A stretch of 64,000 bases of DNA from Nelumbo lutea (lineage: Eukaryota; Streptophyta; Magnoliopsida; Proteales; Nelumbonaceae). Both the position numbers and the translations under genes were made by a program. Numbering within the stretch: the stretch's first letter is position 1; the number at the start of each line of letters is the position of its first letter. The notes below the pieces were generated by a model that worked only from the letters and a program-made list of their open reading frames with translations, did no database searches and was not told where the DNA came from. Location: NCBI GenBank assembly GCA_022828595.1, contig JAKGHH010000008.1:24234378-24298377 (forward strand), given 5' to 3'. Shown here piece after piece: positions 1 through 9,239 of the stretch.

Positions 1-104
1 CCATAAATGGGATCAGTTAGAGAAGGTACAGCAAATGAACCGACACAGAGACTGAATACGAGAAGAAGCAAAAAAGCAGTGGCTGTGGTTGCTCTGTTCT
101 TCAT
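1..104 (-). CDS. 5' end of a secreted-protein gene, cut by the window edge
   Basis: The minus strand opens with ATG at 104-102 and stays open to the window edge (34 codons plus part of the next). The peptide starts MKNRATTATA, followed by a hydrophobic core (AFLLLLVFSLCVGSFA) and then VPSLTDPIY. This is a textbook secretory signal peptide with a positive n-region, a leucine/phenylalanine h-region and small residues near a likely cleavage site after SFA. The bases upstream of the ATG on this strand are GA-rich (gacagagagag), as is common in plant 5' UTRs. I do not recognise the mature protein from so few residues. The remainder lies to the left of the window. Product class (secreted or cell wall) is inference. 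Confidence 0.6.
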   Translation of the reverse strand, partial: MKNRATTATAFLLLLVFSLCVGSFAVPSLTDPIY

Positions 105-1127
105 CTCTCTCTGTCTCTTAGCAATCTGTAGGCTTGCTGGAGAGCAGAGCTGAGGTCGGACGAAGAATTCGATTCGAAATGGTAGAGAATTCGAACTGGA
201 GAAGCTCAGGTTGGCGCCTACTCTGTGATTCTGTAACGAAAGAGACCTTTATAGGCACGGCGCACGGAGCAGCCTGGCTTGACCCCTCTGCCGGAGTCAC
301 ATCTGCTGCGGCCATAGTCGCAGCACTTCTTGCTAAAGCCAATAAAACATGTAGACATCTTGTTTGTCGTAGGTCCAGAACTCAGAAGTCAGAACGCCAG
401 AATATCTGTCGTTTTGATCGGTTCGCCAGTGTGTCCGTAATGGGGCGGTAAAAAGAAAACAATGTGACCATGGTTACAGCAGATATGAATTCCGTTGGCC
501 GTTAGCTACTTGCTGGGCCGTGGATGGAAATGTAAATCACGGGCGTCCCGAATTCCTGGCAGATGGAATTCCAATTCCCAAAGCATTGCGGAATTTGGCC
601 CCACGAAAGCTATTTGGCATTCAGTGAGGAAGCTTCCGCTGGCCCCAAATCTTTCTCTTTTATTGTTGGCAGCATATGTCAGTGGGCCAACTGAAGTGAG
701 ACGAGAGGGGATAAGCCAGGGAGGTTCATCCGGTTTCGCTGTCATTTCCTGGTCTGTCCCAATGAAATTCTTTTTCCCTTTTTATCCTATCTTTCCGGGC
801 TGGAGTTAGGGCATGAAATGGAGCGGGGTGATCCATCATCCTACCCGAAACTGACCCAAATGCACAACTAGGCCGGAGCAGGATGGGTTCAACTATGATA
901 TGAAAAAGATATCATATCTGAAAAAGTTCTGACCAGTCAACTGAGATCATAAATGTGGTAGTCAAAACTCTTCCCATATTATATCCTTTCCACATCAAAT
1001 GATCAAAATATTGAATATATTAAATTAAAAATGATCAAAATATTATATATTGTTAATAATATAAATTAAAAATGACTTTTGATAATAAAATACGTTGAAA
1101 ATAAATTTATGAAACTTGAATTATTAT
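105..1127. other. Intergenic, upstream of the secreted-protein gene
   Basis: The first 350 bases are more GC-rich and probably hold the 5' UTR and promoter of the minus-strand gene at the edge. A plus-strand frame at 134-451 and a minus-strand frame at 118-342 overlap here, but neither resembles a known family. From about 900 the sequence turns AT-rich with no gene visible. Confidence 0.4.
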
Positions 1128-1215
1128 CATCATCAAAGTCTTGTCCCAACTATAAGGGGTTAGCTACATGAATCTTGTTTTGTCATTCTCTTCTACTCGA
1201 TGCCATATCCCCGAA
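1128..1215 (-). repeat. RTE-type LINE 3'-end fragment
   Basis: Read on the minus strand this ends in a stretch like 'ccccttatagttgggacaag' followed by a gatgat tail. Two other copies in the window (about 3541 and 7041) share the 'gaccccatat-gt-ggga-a-ggctt' core plus ATG/ATA-rich tail. This matches the 3' terminus of plant RTE LINEs as I know it. It is only a short, dead remnant. Confidence 0.5.
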
Positions 1216-1409
1216 TAAATTATGGATGCTTAAATCATTTTTCATTACTTCCACTTAAGTCATTTTTGTTTTTTTAATTTTCCCTTAGCTCTTTTAACCT
1301 CTTGAGCTTGTAATTGTTTACTTTTTAATAACAATCAATGACTCTTTAAAAATACAAAATTGATGCTAGCTGAACTAATAAATAAGACAAACTTTAAATA
1401 TAAGCAAAT

Positions 1410-2264
1410 TGATGAAGGAAGATTTAGCCCGACCTCTTTATTATGAGACACGTGGCAGAAACGACAGTTCGGCAAAAGGGGTCAAGCCTAGGCGGGAACA
1501 AGGGGACACACTTCGCCGAACTAACCCACCTTGTAACAGCTCGGGATAGACTTCGCTGAACTGCACCTTGTAACAGCTCGGGATAGACTTCGCCGAATTG
1601 ACCACCTTGTAACAGCTCGGGATAGACTTCGCCAAACTGACCACCTTGTAACAGCTCGGGGTAGACTTCGCCGAACTGCCTTGTAACAGCTCGGGACACA
1701 CTTCGCCGAACTGACCCACCTTGTTACAGTTCGGGATACCTCCGAGCTCAAGACCGCCTCGCTCAGCACTTCGCATCATCTTCTAGGCACCAAAGCCAAA
1801 CAAGTCGTACCATGCCTGACACCAGGGAAGTCCGTGCCCGAGGGCGCCACGCCTGGCTGACTTGGGATCTGACGTTTTGACAGCAGCACTCTAAACGGCC
1901 ACCTGCCACCGCCACTGACGCCGCCATCTCCAGTTAGACGGTTAGGCAGTGACGGTTCTGTCTCAGCAGAAGGGACGACGGACGAGTTGACAAGCGCAAG
2001 GGTAATCATACCCGATCTGACAAGGGCCTCGGGACGAGTACGCGAAGTGACTATAAGAGCCCCCTGCCCCCCGACAACGGAGGTATGCAAACTTTGCGCT
2101 ACCTGGTATTACCTTGCTTTTGAAGGATTCTAACTTGAGCTTCGGAGCCTCTATACCAGGTTCCCCCCGGAGCTTTCCCATCTCTTCCGTTTTAGGTTCC
2201 CTGCTACCCCGAATTCAGAAGCAAGGCAGCGGACAGCTAAGACCAACCGGATCGCGCTCCATCA
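1410..2264 (+). mobile_element. Solo LTR of a Tat-lineage Ty3/gypsy element
   Basis: The 855-bp unit starts TGATGAAGG and ends CCATCA. It is flanked by a perfect 5-bp target duplication CAAAT (1405-1409 and 2265-2269). It is a diverged copy of the LTRs at 7823-8573 and 17400-18187, in the opposite orientation. No internal sequence is present, so it is a product of LTR-LTR recombination. Its U3 part carries about six units of a 35-40 bp tandem repeat (about 1513-1735) that occurs in only two or three units in the other LTRs. Confidence 0.93.
1513..1735. repeat. Tandem repeat in LTR U3 (about six units)
   Basis: Units of 35-40 bp contain 'ccttgtaacagctcggga' followed by 'agacttcgccgaactg'. They repeat about six times with small differences and deletions. 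The homologous block has two units at 8358-8435 and three at 17936-18052. Confidence 0.85.
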
Positions 2265-2269
2265 CAAAT

Positions 2270-3540
2270 ACATTTAAAACGAATTTAATTAGATTAAATC
2301 AATTTGGCTATGGGCGGATTCATATTTGATGTAATTATAAACGGATCGAATTTGAATCAATCTTAATCGGATACATGGATACCATTTGCAACCCTAGAAA
2401 TAGAGGGTTTCCCTTTTAAATTTTTACAAGGGATGTAATGAGTATGGCTAATAAAAAATGGGATGTGCCCAAATCAACCTCTTGTCTGTTGTGAAGGCTC
2501 TCCATCTATCAATTAAGTGAAAGGGCCCTCTTAGAATGTGGATGAAGTTTGGACTAAGATTTGGTTGTATCGTTACTTGTCCTTCTCCAAAAAGATTTTA
2601 AACTAGACATACACGAATATTTCCATAATTTAAAGCAATGTCTTGCTTAAAAGAGTTTATCTGCTTCCTTCCTTCATGCTCTCCTTAATTTGTGCTGTAC
2701 TGCACGAACCCCTCTAGTTTCAATTAAGAAAAGCAGACAAAAATAAACAAATAAGTCATTTTGACAAGTTTCATCTATTTTTCTGCCTTGTCTCTCGCAA
2801 AAACAAAGTTTATCTCCTTATACGTCCAAACAAGCACAACCCACAGAAACAATGAAAACCTGTTTCCAGAATATGACATGGCCCATCTTCTGTGGCCTGG
2901 CTCCCAATCTTGGTCTATGGTTCAGTCATCTTCTATAACAATATCCCATTCTAGTGAATGATAAGTAGTTGGCTGCATTGGAGCCCAAGCCCATGGCCCA
3001 AACATCTCAATCCATCTACTGTCCTATGTGTACTGGTTGGTTTCTCCTAATTTATACATAAACTTCAAGTTGATCCACCCTGTTTTGATTCTCAAATTCA
3101 CTCAGTTATGAATTCAATAACTACCAAAACATGTCAATAATCTACTTCGTATAAATGACACATTTTGGCTAGCTTCATGAAGGACATGACTAGAAAAGTT
3201 TATCACAATTGGGGGGGTGGGTCTCCAATGTGAAATTTAATTTTTTTTTGTTGTAAGTTCCAAAAACAAATAACAAATATATCGTTTAAAAAAATCTGAT
3301 TCTTAAAACAGAAACAAAGAAAACATGTTCTTGATTGTATTTGCGTTTTTTTTTTTTTTTTTTGTTTTCAAAACTGAAACTAAAAGGAGGTTATTAAATT
3401 TATGATTTAAAGAGCATGTTTTCATCTAATAATTGTTATCATGTTTATAGGACATTTTTTTTTTAGAGAGGTGTTTTATAGGGCATGGGTTGAAGTAGTT
3501 AGAAATGATTTAAGTGTCATTAATTTTACAATGGATATGA
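2270..3540. other. Intergenic, no gene seen
   Basis: AT-rich sequence with homopolymer runs (T-run near 3350). The longest open frames are short and show no family resemblance. Confidence 0.5.
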
Positions 3541-3640
3541 CATTGAACAGAACATAATAGAATAGCGTAGCGGGATTCATATTGCAGACCCCATATAGTT
3601 GGGATAAGGCTTGAATGATAATGATTTTTATGATATCTGT
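3541..3640 (+). repeat. RTE-type LINE 3'-end fragment
   Basis: It contains the core 'gaccccatatagttgggata' followed by aggcttgaatgataatgat. This is the conserved 3' end of plant RTE LINEs, where the last ORF residues are usually followed by an ATG- or TTG-repeat tail. It is closely matched by the copy at 7041-7145. Confidence 0.55.
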
Positions 3641-3867
3641 ACAGTACAAATTGTTCTTGTTTAAGAAACCAAGATTTGATAGTTTCGAAAACATGCATGG
3701 ATTGGTTTTTTGAAACAAAACCAACTTGTTTTTGCTTCTCAAGACAAAAACATAATCCACAAACAAGTTTCGATTTTCTTGTTGATTAGAAATTCTAAAA
3801 ACAACTGAAAAAGAGAACATTTATGTTGTAGAACATCTGGTATTACCAAGTTCATGATACAACAGCC

Positions 3868-3990
3868 TTTTTTTTAAGGGTCGGGAGTGCCCATCCCATA
3901 CTCATAACTCCTCCTACCTTGGTGGCAGTGGGATTCGATCTCAAGTATTTGCTAGAATGACAAAAGTGACTATACCAACTGAGCCACCCA
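3868..3990 (-). mobile_element. tRNA-derived SINE
   Basis: On the minus strand the element begins GGGTGGCTCAGTTGGTATAG, containing a tRNA-type A box (TGGCTCAGTTGGT). About 35 bp further is a B box (GAGATCGAATCCC). It ends in an eight-base A run (T-run 3868-3875 on the plus strand). Total length is about 123 bp. The head therefore carries an RNA polymerase III internal promoter. It is a SINE rather than a tRNA gene, because the acceptor stem does not close and a tRNA-unrelated 3' body with a poly(A) tail follows. A target duplication was not convincingly found. Confidence 0.7.
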
Positions 3991-4114
3991 TCATTTGGTC
4001 ATAATAGTAATAGATGGGGCCTTGGAAATTTAGAAAACTGGCATCCTGAACTTGCTGAGTCAATGCCATGAATTGTATGAACTAATGCCAAAGTCAAATA
4101 TTGTTGCTATCAAC

Positions 4115-4341
4115 TAGGAGTACAATTGAATCAAGTTTTAATCTAACAGTTTGGGTTCCAGTTGGTTAGGCTCGATTAGAATTCAAATCTTAGTATAAGT
4201 TCAGTGAGTTATTTCTCAAATTTAACCAGTAAAATATTCAGCTTGAAAGTCAAACTTGAGCTCAAACATAAGAGTATTTTAGTCAAATCAAGTCAAGACA
4301 TGCGAAAGTTCAACTTGGCTCAACTTGATTGCACCCCCCTA
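4115..4341. mobile_element. Short hAT-like MITE
   Basis: The ends are TAGGAGTACAATTGAATC and the inverted match GATTGCACCCCCCTA. The flanking octamers ctatcaac (4107-4114) and gcatcaac (4342-4349) agree at 6 of 8 positions, consistent with an aged 8-bp hAT target duplication. The terminal sequence TAGGGGTGCAA is shared with the elements at 34018-37472 and 41165-41683. There is no coding capacity. Confidence 0.65.
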
Positions 4342-4349
4342 GCATCAAC

Positions 4350-5643
4350 TAATCTGGAACTTAGCAAGGCTCAAAGTATCAATACATTAGATAGGCATAA
4401 ATTTCATACCCAAGAGTTTTTAACAATTGATACTCCATCTTTGTTTTTATTTTTTCAGTTTGACAAATTGAAAATATGCATAAATGAGGGTAAATATCAA
4501 TGTTTAAACCCATCAAACAGCCCTTGTTCTTTAACATTTAACATTTCGGTAACTCTCAAAACTGCTACATATCGTACAATACACACCAACAAGTTACCAT
4601 AATTTTGAACTTGGAGCTTAGAAACAAAAAACCACAATCAGATTCCTTGGGCTATACTGCTATTCATTATTAATCGAGGTTTTAAATAGAAGATTTGCTT
4701 CTCCTTCGGCTATTCATTATTATCTTAATGAGATCACGTAATGTTGAGTTTCCCTTGACATCGGGTTCACTCACATTTGCTAATATGGGTGCTGATCGAA
4801 GATGGTTCTTATGATGTCTATATGAACGAGAATGATTTAGAATTTTAACTGCGAAGACTAATCCGGGAAGATCATTTGGGCTAGTGTGTGGTTCAGGTGA
4901 AATAGTTGTCTTTTTTTCTTTATTTTTTGGGTTGGGTTGAGTTGGTGAGGGGGAGTTTTTGTATTGTTTGGGTTTGGGGCAAGGTGGGTCACGTCCTCCC
5001 CTGTATTTACAGCTCTTCTGTGCTTTTTTTTTTTTTAATAAAATTTCAAGGTGGCTGTCCCTTCATTTGGAGTAAAGTTTAGGGTAAAAAAAAAAAAGAA
5101 AACAAAGAACCATAAGGTCCACAACCATGATCTCCTGCAAGCAAAAACTCTGTTCAGCATCCAGCTGCACATTTGGGGATATCTTCCTTGCATTTATATC
5201 CAATTTATAGGAAGATGTTTCCAATATACAGTGGGATTCCCAAGCTTTTACAGTGTGTGCAGAGTTCTTGCTTGCAAGAATCCTGTCGCCCAATTAAGTG
5301 ACTTCAAATGGTACTGAATTACAGAAATGGCATGGGTTGAGATGGATCCTACTTATTTCAGGTTAATCCAGCAAGAGGAGATAGGTATTCTTATATTGGA
5401 TACAAACCTAGTTATTCTCTATCCGAAGCAACAGAGCCCATGTATGAAGATTCAAGCATGTCAATAGAATTCCATGCAATATACACCCATTGGTGATCCA
5501 AGAAAATTTTAAAGAAAGTATGTCTCTTTGGCTCCATCCAAATTAGATCCATCCTCCAGCACATTTGGCTTATGTTCAAAGTTATTTATTGCTGTTTAAT
5601 ATGGGTATGCTAGAACAGCTTATGCTAGACAAATTTAAACCCT
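4350..5643. other. Intergenic, no gene seen
   Basis: AT-rich with T- and A-runs near 5023-5037 and 5090. Open frames are short and show no recognisable domain. Confidence 0.5.
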
Positions 5644-5646
5644 TTA

Positions 5647-5955
5647 GGATCTGTTTGGTTTACAGTCAAAATCGGAATTGGAACTGGAATTGAAATCTTT
5701 CCGAATTGAAATTTGATTGGTCTATTACCATAGTCTGTTTGATTCAGACAGAAATAGAAATGAGAATTAGAATCAGTAAAGATGGGATTTCATTCCCAAA
5801 GGAGGGGCAGAGAATGACGATTCTCTCAAATGGAGAAATACCATTCCAACAGGAATGGGAATGAAATTCTAATTCTGCCCAATCAAACAGTTAGAATTGA
5901 AACAACCATTTCACTTCCAATTCTAGACCCCTATTCCCGTGAACTAAATGGGGCC
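5647..5955. mobile_element. Tourist-like (PIF/Harbinger) MITE
   Basis: The 309-bp element starts GGATCTGTTTGGTTTAC and ends GTGAACTAAATGGGGCC, imperfect inverted repeats of the GGGCC-TTTGGTT type. It is flanked on both sides by the trinucleotide TTA (5644-5646 and 5956-5958), the usual target duplication of this superfamily. The interior ('ttcattcccaaaggagg ... aggaatgggaatg') is shared with a fragment at 49088-49190. Confidence 0.75.
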
Positions 5956-5958
5956 TTA

Positions 5959-7040
5959 GTCTCTGTCTTCATTATTGGCTCTATGACATGCCTTCCAAGC
6001 TGATTCTAACTTTGTTGGATAACTCATGACATTCCTTCCAAGCTGGTTCAAACTTTGTTGAATGATATTGACTAGGGACAAAGGAAATTGCTATCTTTCT
6101 CTCTTGCCATTTAGCAAACAAACCACTTTTGCTACCACGAAATCAAAGCCTTTGATGTATTGCTGCTGAGGCCCCGCCTTGAATTAAATGGGGTGATGTT
6201 ATGGTGGGGCCGTAGAAATAGATCATAGGTCATGATTCTCCGTTTTAGCCCTACGCTAAAAGCCAACTCAGATTAGCTGAACACCATGGCTGTATAGCAG
6301 GTTATGGCATGAGGCTTATATGTATTTTATGACCACCGTGGGTATTATCATAGGCTTCACAGCTCGCTAAACAGCCATTGCGTTCAGGAATTCCAATGCT
6401 TTTTGCCAAAAGGCCCAAAACCAGAAAATTACAAGATGGGCTGGTATAGGGATATTTTGGCCCATGCAGAGCACGATTACCAAGATATCCACATCTATAA
6501 TGATCAGGATATCCATAAAAATGGACAAAAAACCTCATAAATTAAAGCTTGAATGAAGTACCAAAATACCCTCAGCCAGAATGCTTTGGCAGCAATTTCT
6601 CCTGCTGGTTCTAAAGAGTAGATTAGTTTCTTGCATAAAGGAACTGGCCGTGTTTCTCCTTGGTAAGGGTTTCTGAGTTTCTCTAACTCAACTGATTTGT
6701 GCAGATTTAGGTGGTTTTGTATTGATGTATGATTTTGCTTGCTGATTTGACTCCACATAAGCAAATTAACTACTATAAAGAAGTATTTAGTTGGGTAGAT
6801 TTAACTTGAAAGGCAGCCACTTAGTATGGAGCAGAATATTAAGTAGTCAAGAAACATGTCCAGCGTGGCAAAAAATTGTATACTGAGATGAATGAGTGGG
6901 AAAACTAAGAATGATAGCGCCCCAAACTTCCAATAGGTGATAAATTAAAAGAAAATAAGCTGAATAGGATGATTTTGTCGTGTGCAAAACCACCAACAAT
7001 ATCCGAAAAAAAAGATGATCTATTACAAGTTGAAAGAAAT
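5959..7040. other. Intergenic, no gene seen
   Basis: Mixed-composition sequence with short open frames (for example on the minus strand at 6302-6764) that show no recognisable domain. Confidence 0.45.
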
Positions 7041-7145
7041 AAAAAAATGAGAGGTAGACCAAATATACAGAATGGATGATAAAACAGGATTCATGTGGCG
7101 GACCCCATATGGTAGGGATACGGCTTGAATAATAATGATGAGATG
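7041..7145 (+). repeat. RTE-type LINE 3'-end fragment
   Basis: It contains 'gattcatgtggcggacccca' and then atggtagggatacggcttgaataataatgatg. This is the same 3' terminus as at 3541-3640, with the ATA/ATG tail. The remnant carries no complete frame. Confidence 0.55.
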
Positions 7146-7817
7146 ATTTAACTTGAAAGGCAGAGATCATATTTTGCACTGGATTATATACAGGGGTGGC
7201 AGCCTATTGGCAGGGAAGAGGTCAAGACAGGTTTCTTTTATTTGAAGGACATTTCCACTCTATTTGTCCTATGTGGTTGTCTAACGGTGTCTACACTTTT
7301 TTTTTTTATGGTTGAGAGATCTGAAAATTACCTCAATGTTTGGGAATTACAGTACGTGGTAACAAATTAAAGAAAATGGAATAACTCTGTCTAGTCTTTT
7401 CCAATTCATGCAGTGAGGATTTGGAAGCTTCATTTGAACCTGCTCTCTCTTTCACAAGATGGTTCTGATATAGGAGTGTCAATAGGTCAGGTTAAATGAT
7501 AAGCTCGGCTTGGTCTGATCGTATGGGGTTTGGTTTGGGGCAAGTTTGTTAGGGCGTAGGGTCAGATTAGGGTTTCAGTGTTTCAACCCAAGTTAGTAGG
7601 TTCAGATTTCATCATCCTATCCCGCCAGGCTATGATATCCCCACATACACAACAGCACAAACACAATGTTTCTATTTCTACGTAGACACGTAGAAATAAG
7701 AACGCTTTCATTACCCATTTACCCTTATTTATATTATCCCTTGTACACATTGTTTTAAAAATCCACACGAAGTCCCAACCGTTTTTGCTTCTGAGTCATG
7801 GGTAACCGATTTGATTA
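7146..7817. other. Intergenic, no gene seen
   Basis: AT-rich host sequence between the LINE fragment and the full-length LTR element. The target duplication tatat (7818-7822) borders it on the right. Confidence 0.5.
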
Positions 7818-7822
7818 TATAT

Positions 7823-8573
7823 TGATGGAGTGCGATCCGGCCGGTCTTAGCTGTTCGCTGCCTTGCTTCCGAACGGGGTAGCAGGGAACCTGAAACGGAG
7901 GAGATGGGGAAGCTCCGGGGGGAACCCGGTGTAGAGGCTCCGAAGCTCAAGTTAGAATCCTTCAAAAGCAAGGTAATACCAGATAGCGCCAAGTTTGCAT
8001 ACCTCTGTTGTCGGGGGGTAGGGGGCTCTTATAATCACTTCGTGCACTCGTCCCGGGGCCCTTGTCAGGTCAGGTATGATTACTCTTGTGCTTGTCAATT
8101 CAGCCGTCGTCCTTTCTACTGAGACAGAACCGTCACTGCCTAACCGTCATCTAACTGGAGATGGCGGTGTCAGTGGCAGTGGCAGGTGGCCGTTCAGGGT
8201 GCTGCCGCCAAACGTCAGATCCCAAGTCAGTCAGGCGCGGCGCCCTTGGGCACGAACTTCCTTAGTGTCAGGCGTGGTACGACTTGTTTGGTTTTGGTGC
8301 CAAGTGATGCGAAGTGCTGAGCGAGGCGGTCTTGAGCTCGGAGGCATCTATAGGGCAGGTCAGTTCGGCGAAGTGTATCCCGAGCTGTTACAAGGTGGGT
8401 CAGTTCGGCGAAGTGTATCCCGAGCTATTACAAGGGGTGAATTCGGGCCCCCGATAGGGGGTTCAGTCCGCTCGTGTCCCCTTGTTCCCGCCTAGGCTTG
8501 GCCCTTTTTGCCGAGCTGTTGTTTCTGCCACGTGTCACGTAATAGAGAGGTCGGGCCAAATCTTCCTTCATCA
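7823..8573 (-). repeat. 3' LTR of the Tat element
   Basis: A 751-bp LTR with the same ends as the 5' copy. It is shorter mainly because it holds two rather than three units of the U3 repeat (about 8358-8435). Differences from the 5' LTR are mostly C/T and G/A transitions. Confidence 0.93.
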
Positions 8574-8588
8574 ATTGCCCCCCACTCC
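8574..8588 (-). promoter_or_regulatory. Polypurine tract of the Tat element
   Basis: Directly upstream of the 3' LTR the minus strand reads GGAGTGGGGGGCAAT, the expected plus-strand DNA primer site. Confidence 0.7.
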
Positions 8589-8769
8589 TTGCGCCGGGGG
8601 GTCTTGCCATGGTGCGAGGAGTTTCGCGAGGTAGCAGGTGGATTTGTCCCGTCCTTCGAACCTTCACTGCGCGAGATGCTTTCGCTAGGGTTCTTTCGGT
8701 TTCCGAGAAGGCTGGAAACGTGCTTACTCAAGAACGCTGGTGGTTGTGACAGCGCGTGTTTTAAATTTC

Positions 8770-8975
8770 AAACCACTTCGCGCCGCTAGGACGTGACAGC
8801 GGGTCATTTCAAAAAGGCGCGCCACTGCTGTACGTGCGCGGGCGACTGTTAGGGAGACGTGTGGTGCGTCAGTTTTGGAAAAGACGCGTGTCAAAGCGAC
8901 GTCGGTTTCAAAAAGACGTGTGCTGACGTTTCGCTTTTTTCGGAAAGACGTGCGCCAATCACGTCTCGACCTTAA
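8770..8975 (+). promoter_or_regulatory. Cluster of GACGTG/TGACG motifs upstream of the antisense gene
   Basis: Within about 200 bases there are repeated ACGT-core motifs: ggacgtgacag, gagacgtgtgg, aaagacgcgtg, gcgacgtcgg, aaagacgtgtgctgacg, aaagacgtgcg and a reversed cacgtctcg. ACGT cores are typical bZIP-factor binding sites. Their spacing looks like degenerate tandem duplication of a 'tttcaaaaagacgtg' unit. Regulatory role is inference. Confidence 0.5.
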
Positions 8976-9050
8976 GGGTTGTGCGGTCGGTAAGAACGTG
9001 GGCTGTCGGATCGTCTTCGGTCTGCACGGTCGATTCTTGGTTACTGTAGC

Positions 9051-9058
9051 TATAAATA
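9051..9058 (+). promoter_or_regulatory. TATA box of the antisense gene
   Basis: TATAAATA in the context gctataaatagtggg lies 182 bases upstream of the predicted start codon on the plus strand. It implies transcription from about 9080-9090, inside the element and opposite to gag-pol. Confidence 0.65.
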
Positions 9059-9239
9059 GTGGGGGACCCCGGTTGGTTTGTCACTTCTGCGGTTTGTCTA
9101 CTGAGTTCGCGTCCAACCTTTCAGCTCGCGTCCAAGTCTTTTCCAGCTCGCGTCAAGGTTGGTTATACAGTCTTCACGGTTCTTTGGCTTGTTCTTCAAA
9201 CTTTCCGGTGAGTACTTTCTTGAATCCATCTTTTCCCCA

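Noticed and set aside
134..451. Plus-strand frame of 105 codons near the left edge
   Set aside because: No family resemblance; it overlaps the likely 5' region of the minus-strand secreted-protein gene and an opposite-strand frame of similar quality.
3868..3990. Possible functional tRNA gene
   Set aside because: A and B boxes are present, but the acceptor stem does not pair and a poly(A)-ended body follows; it fits a SINE.
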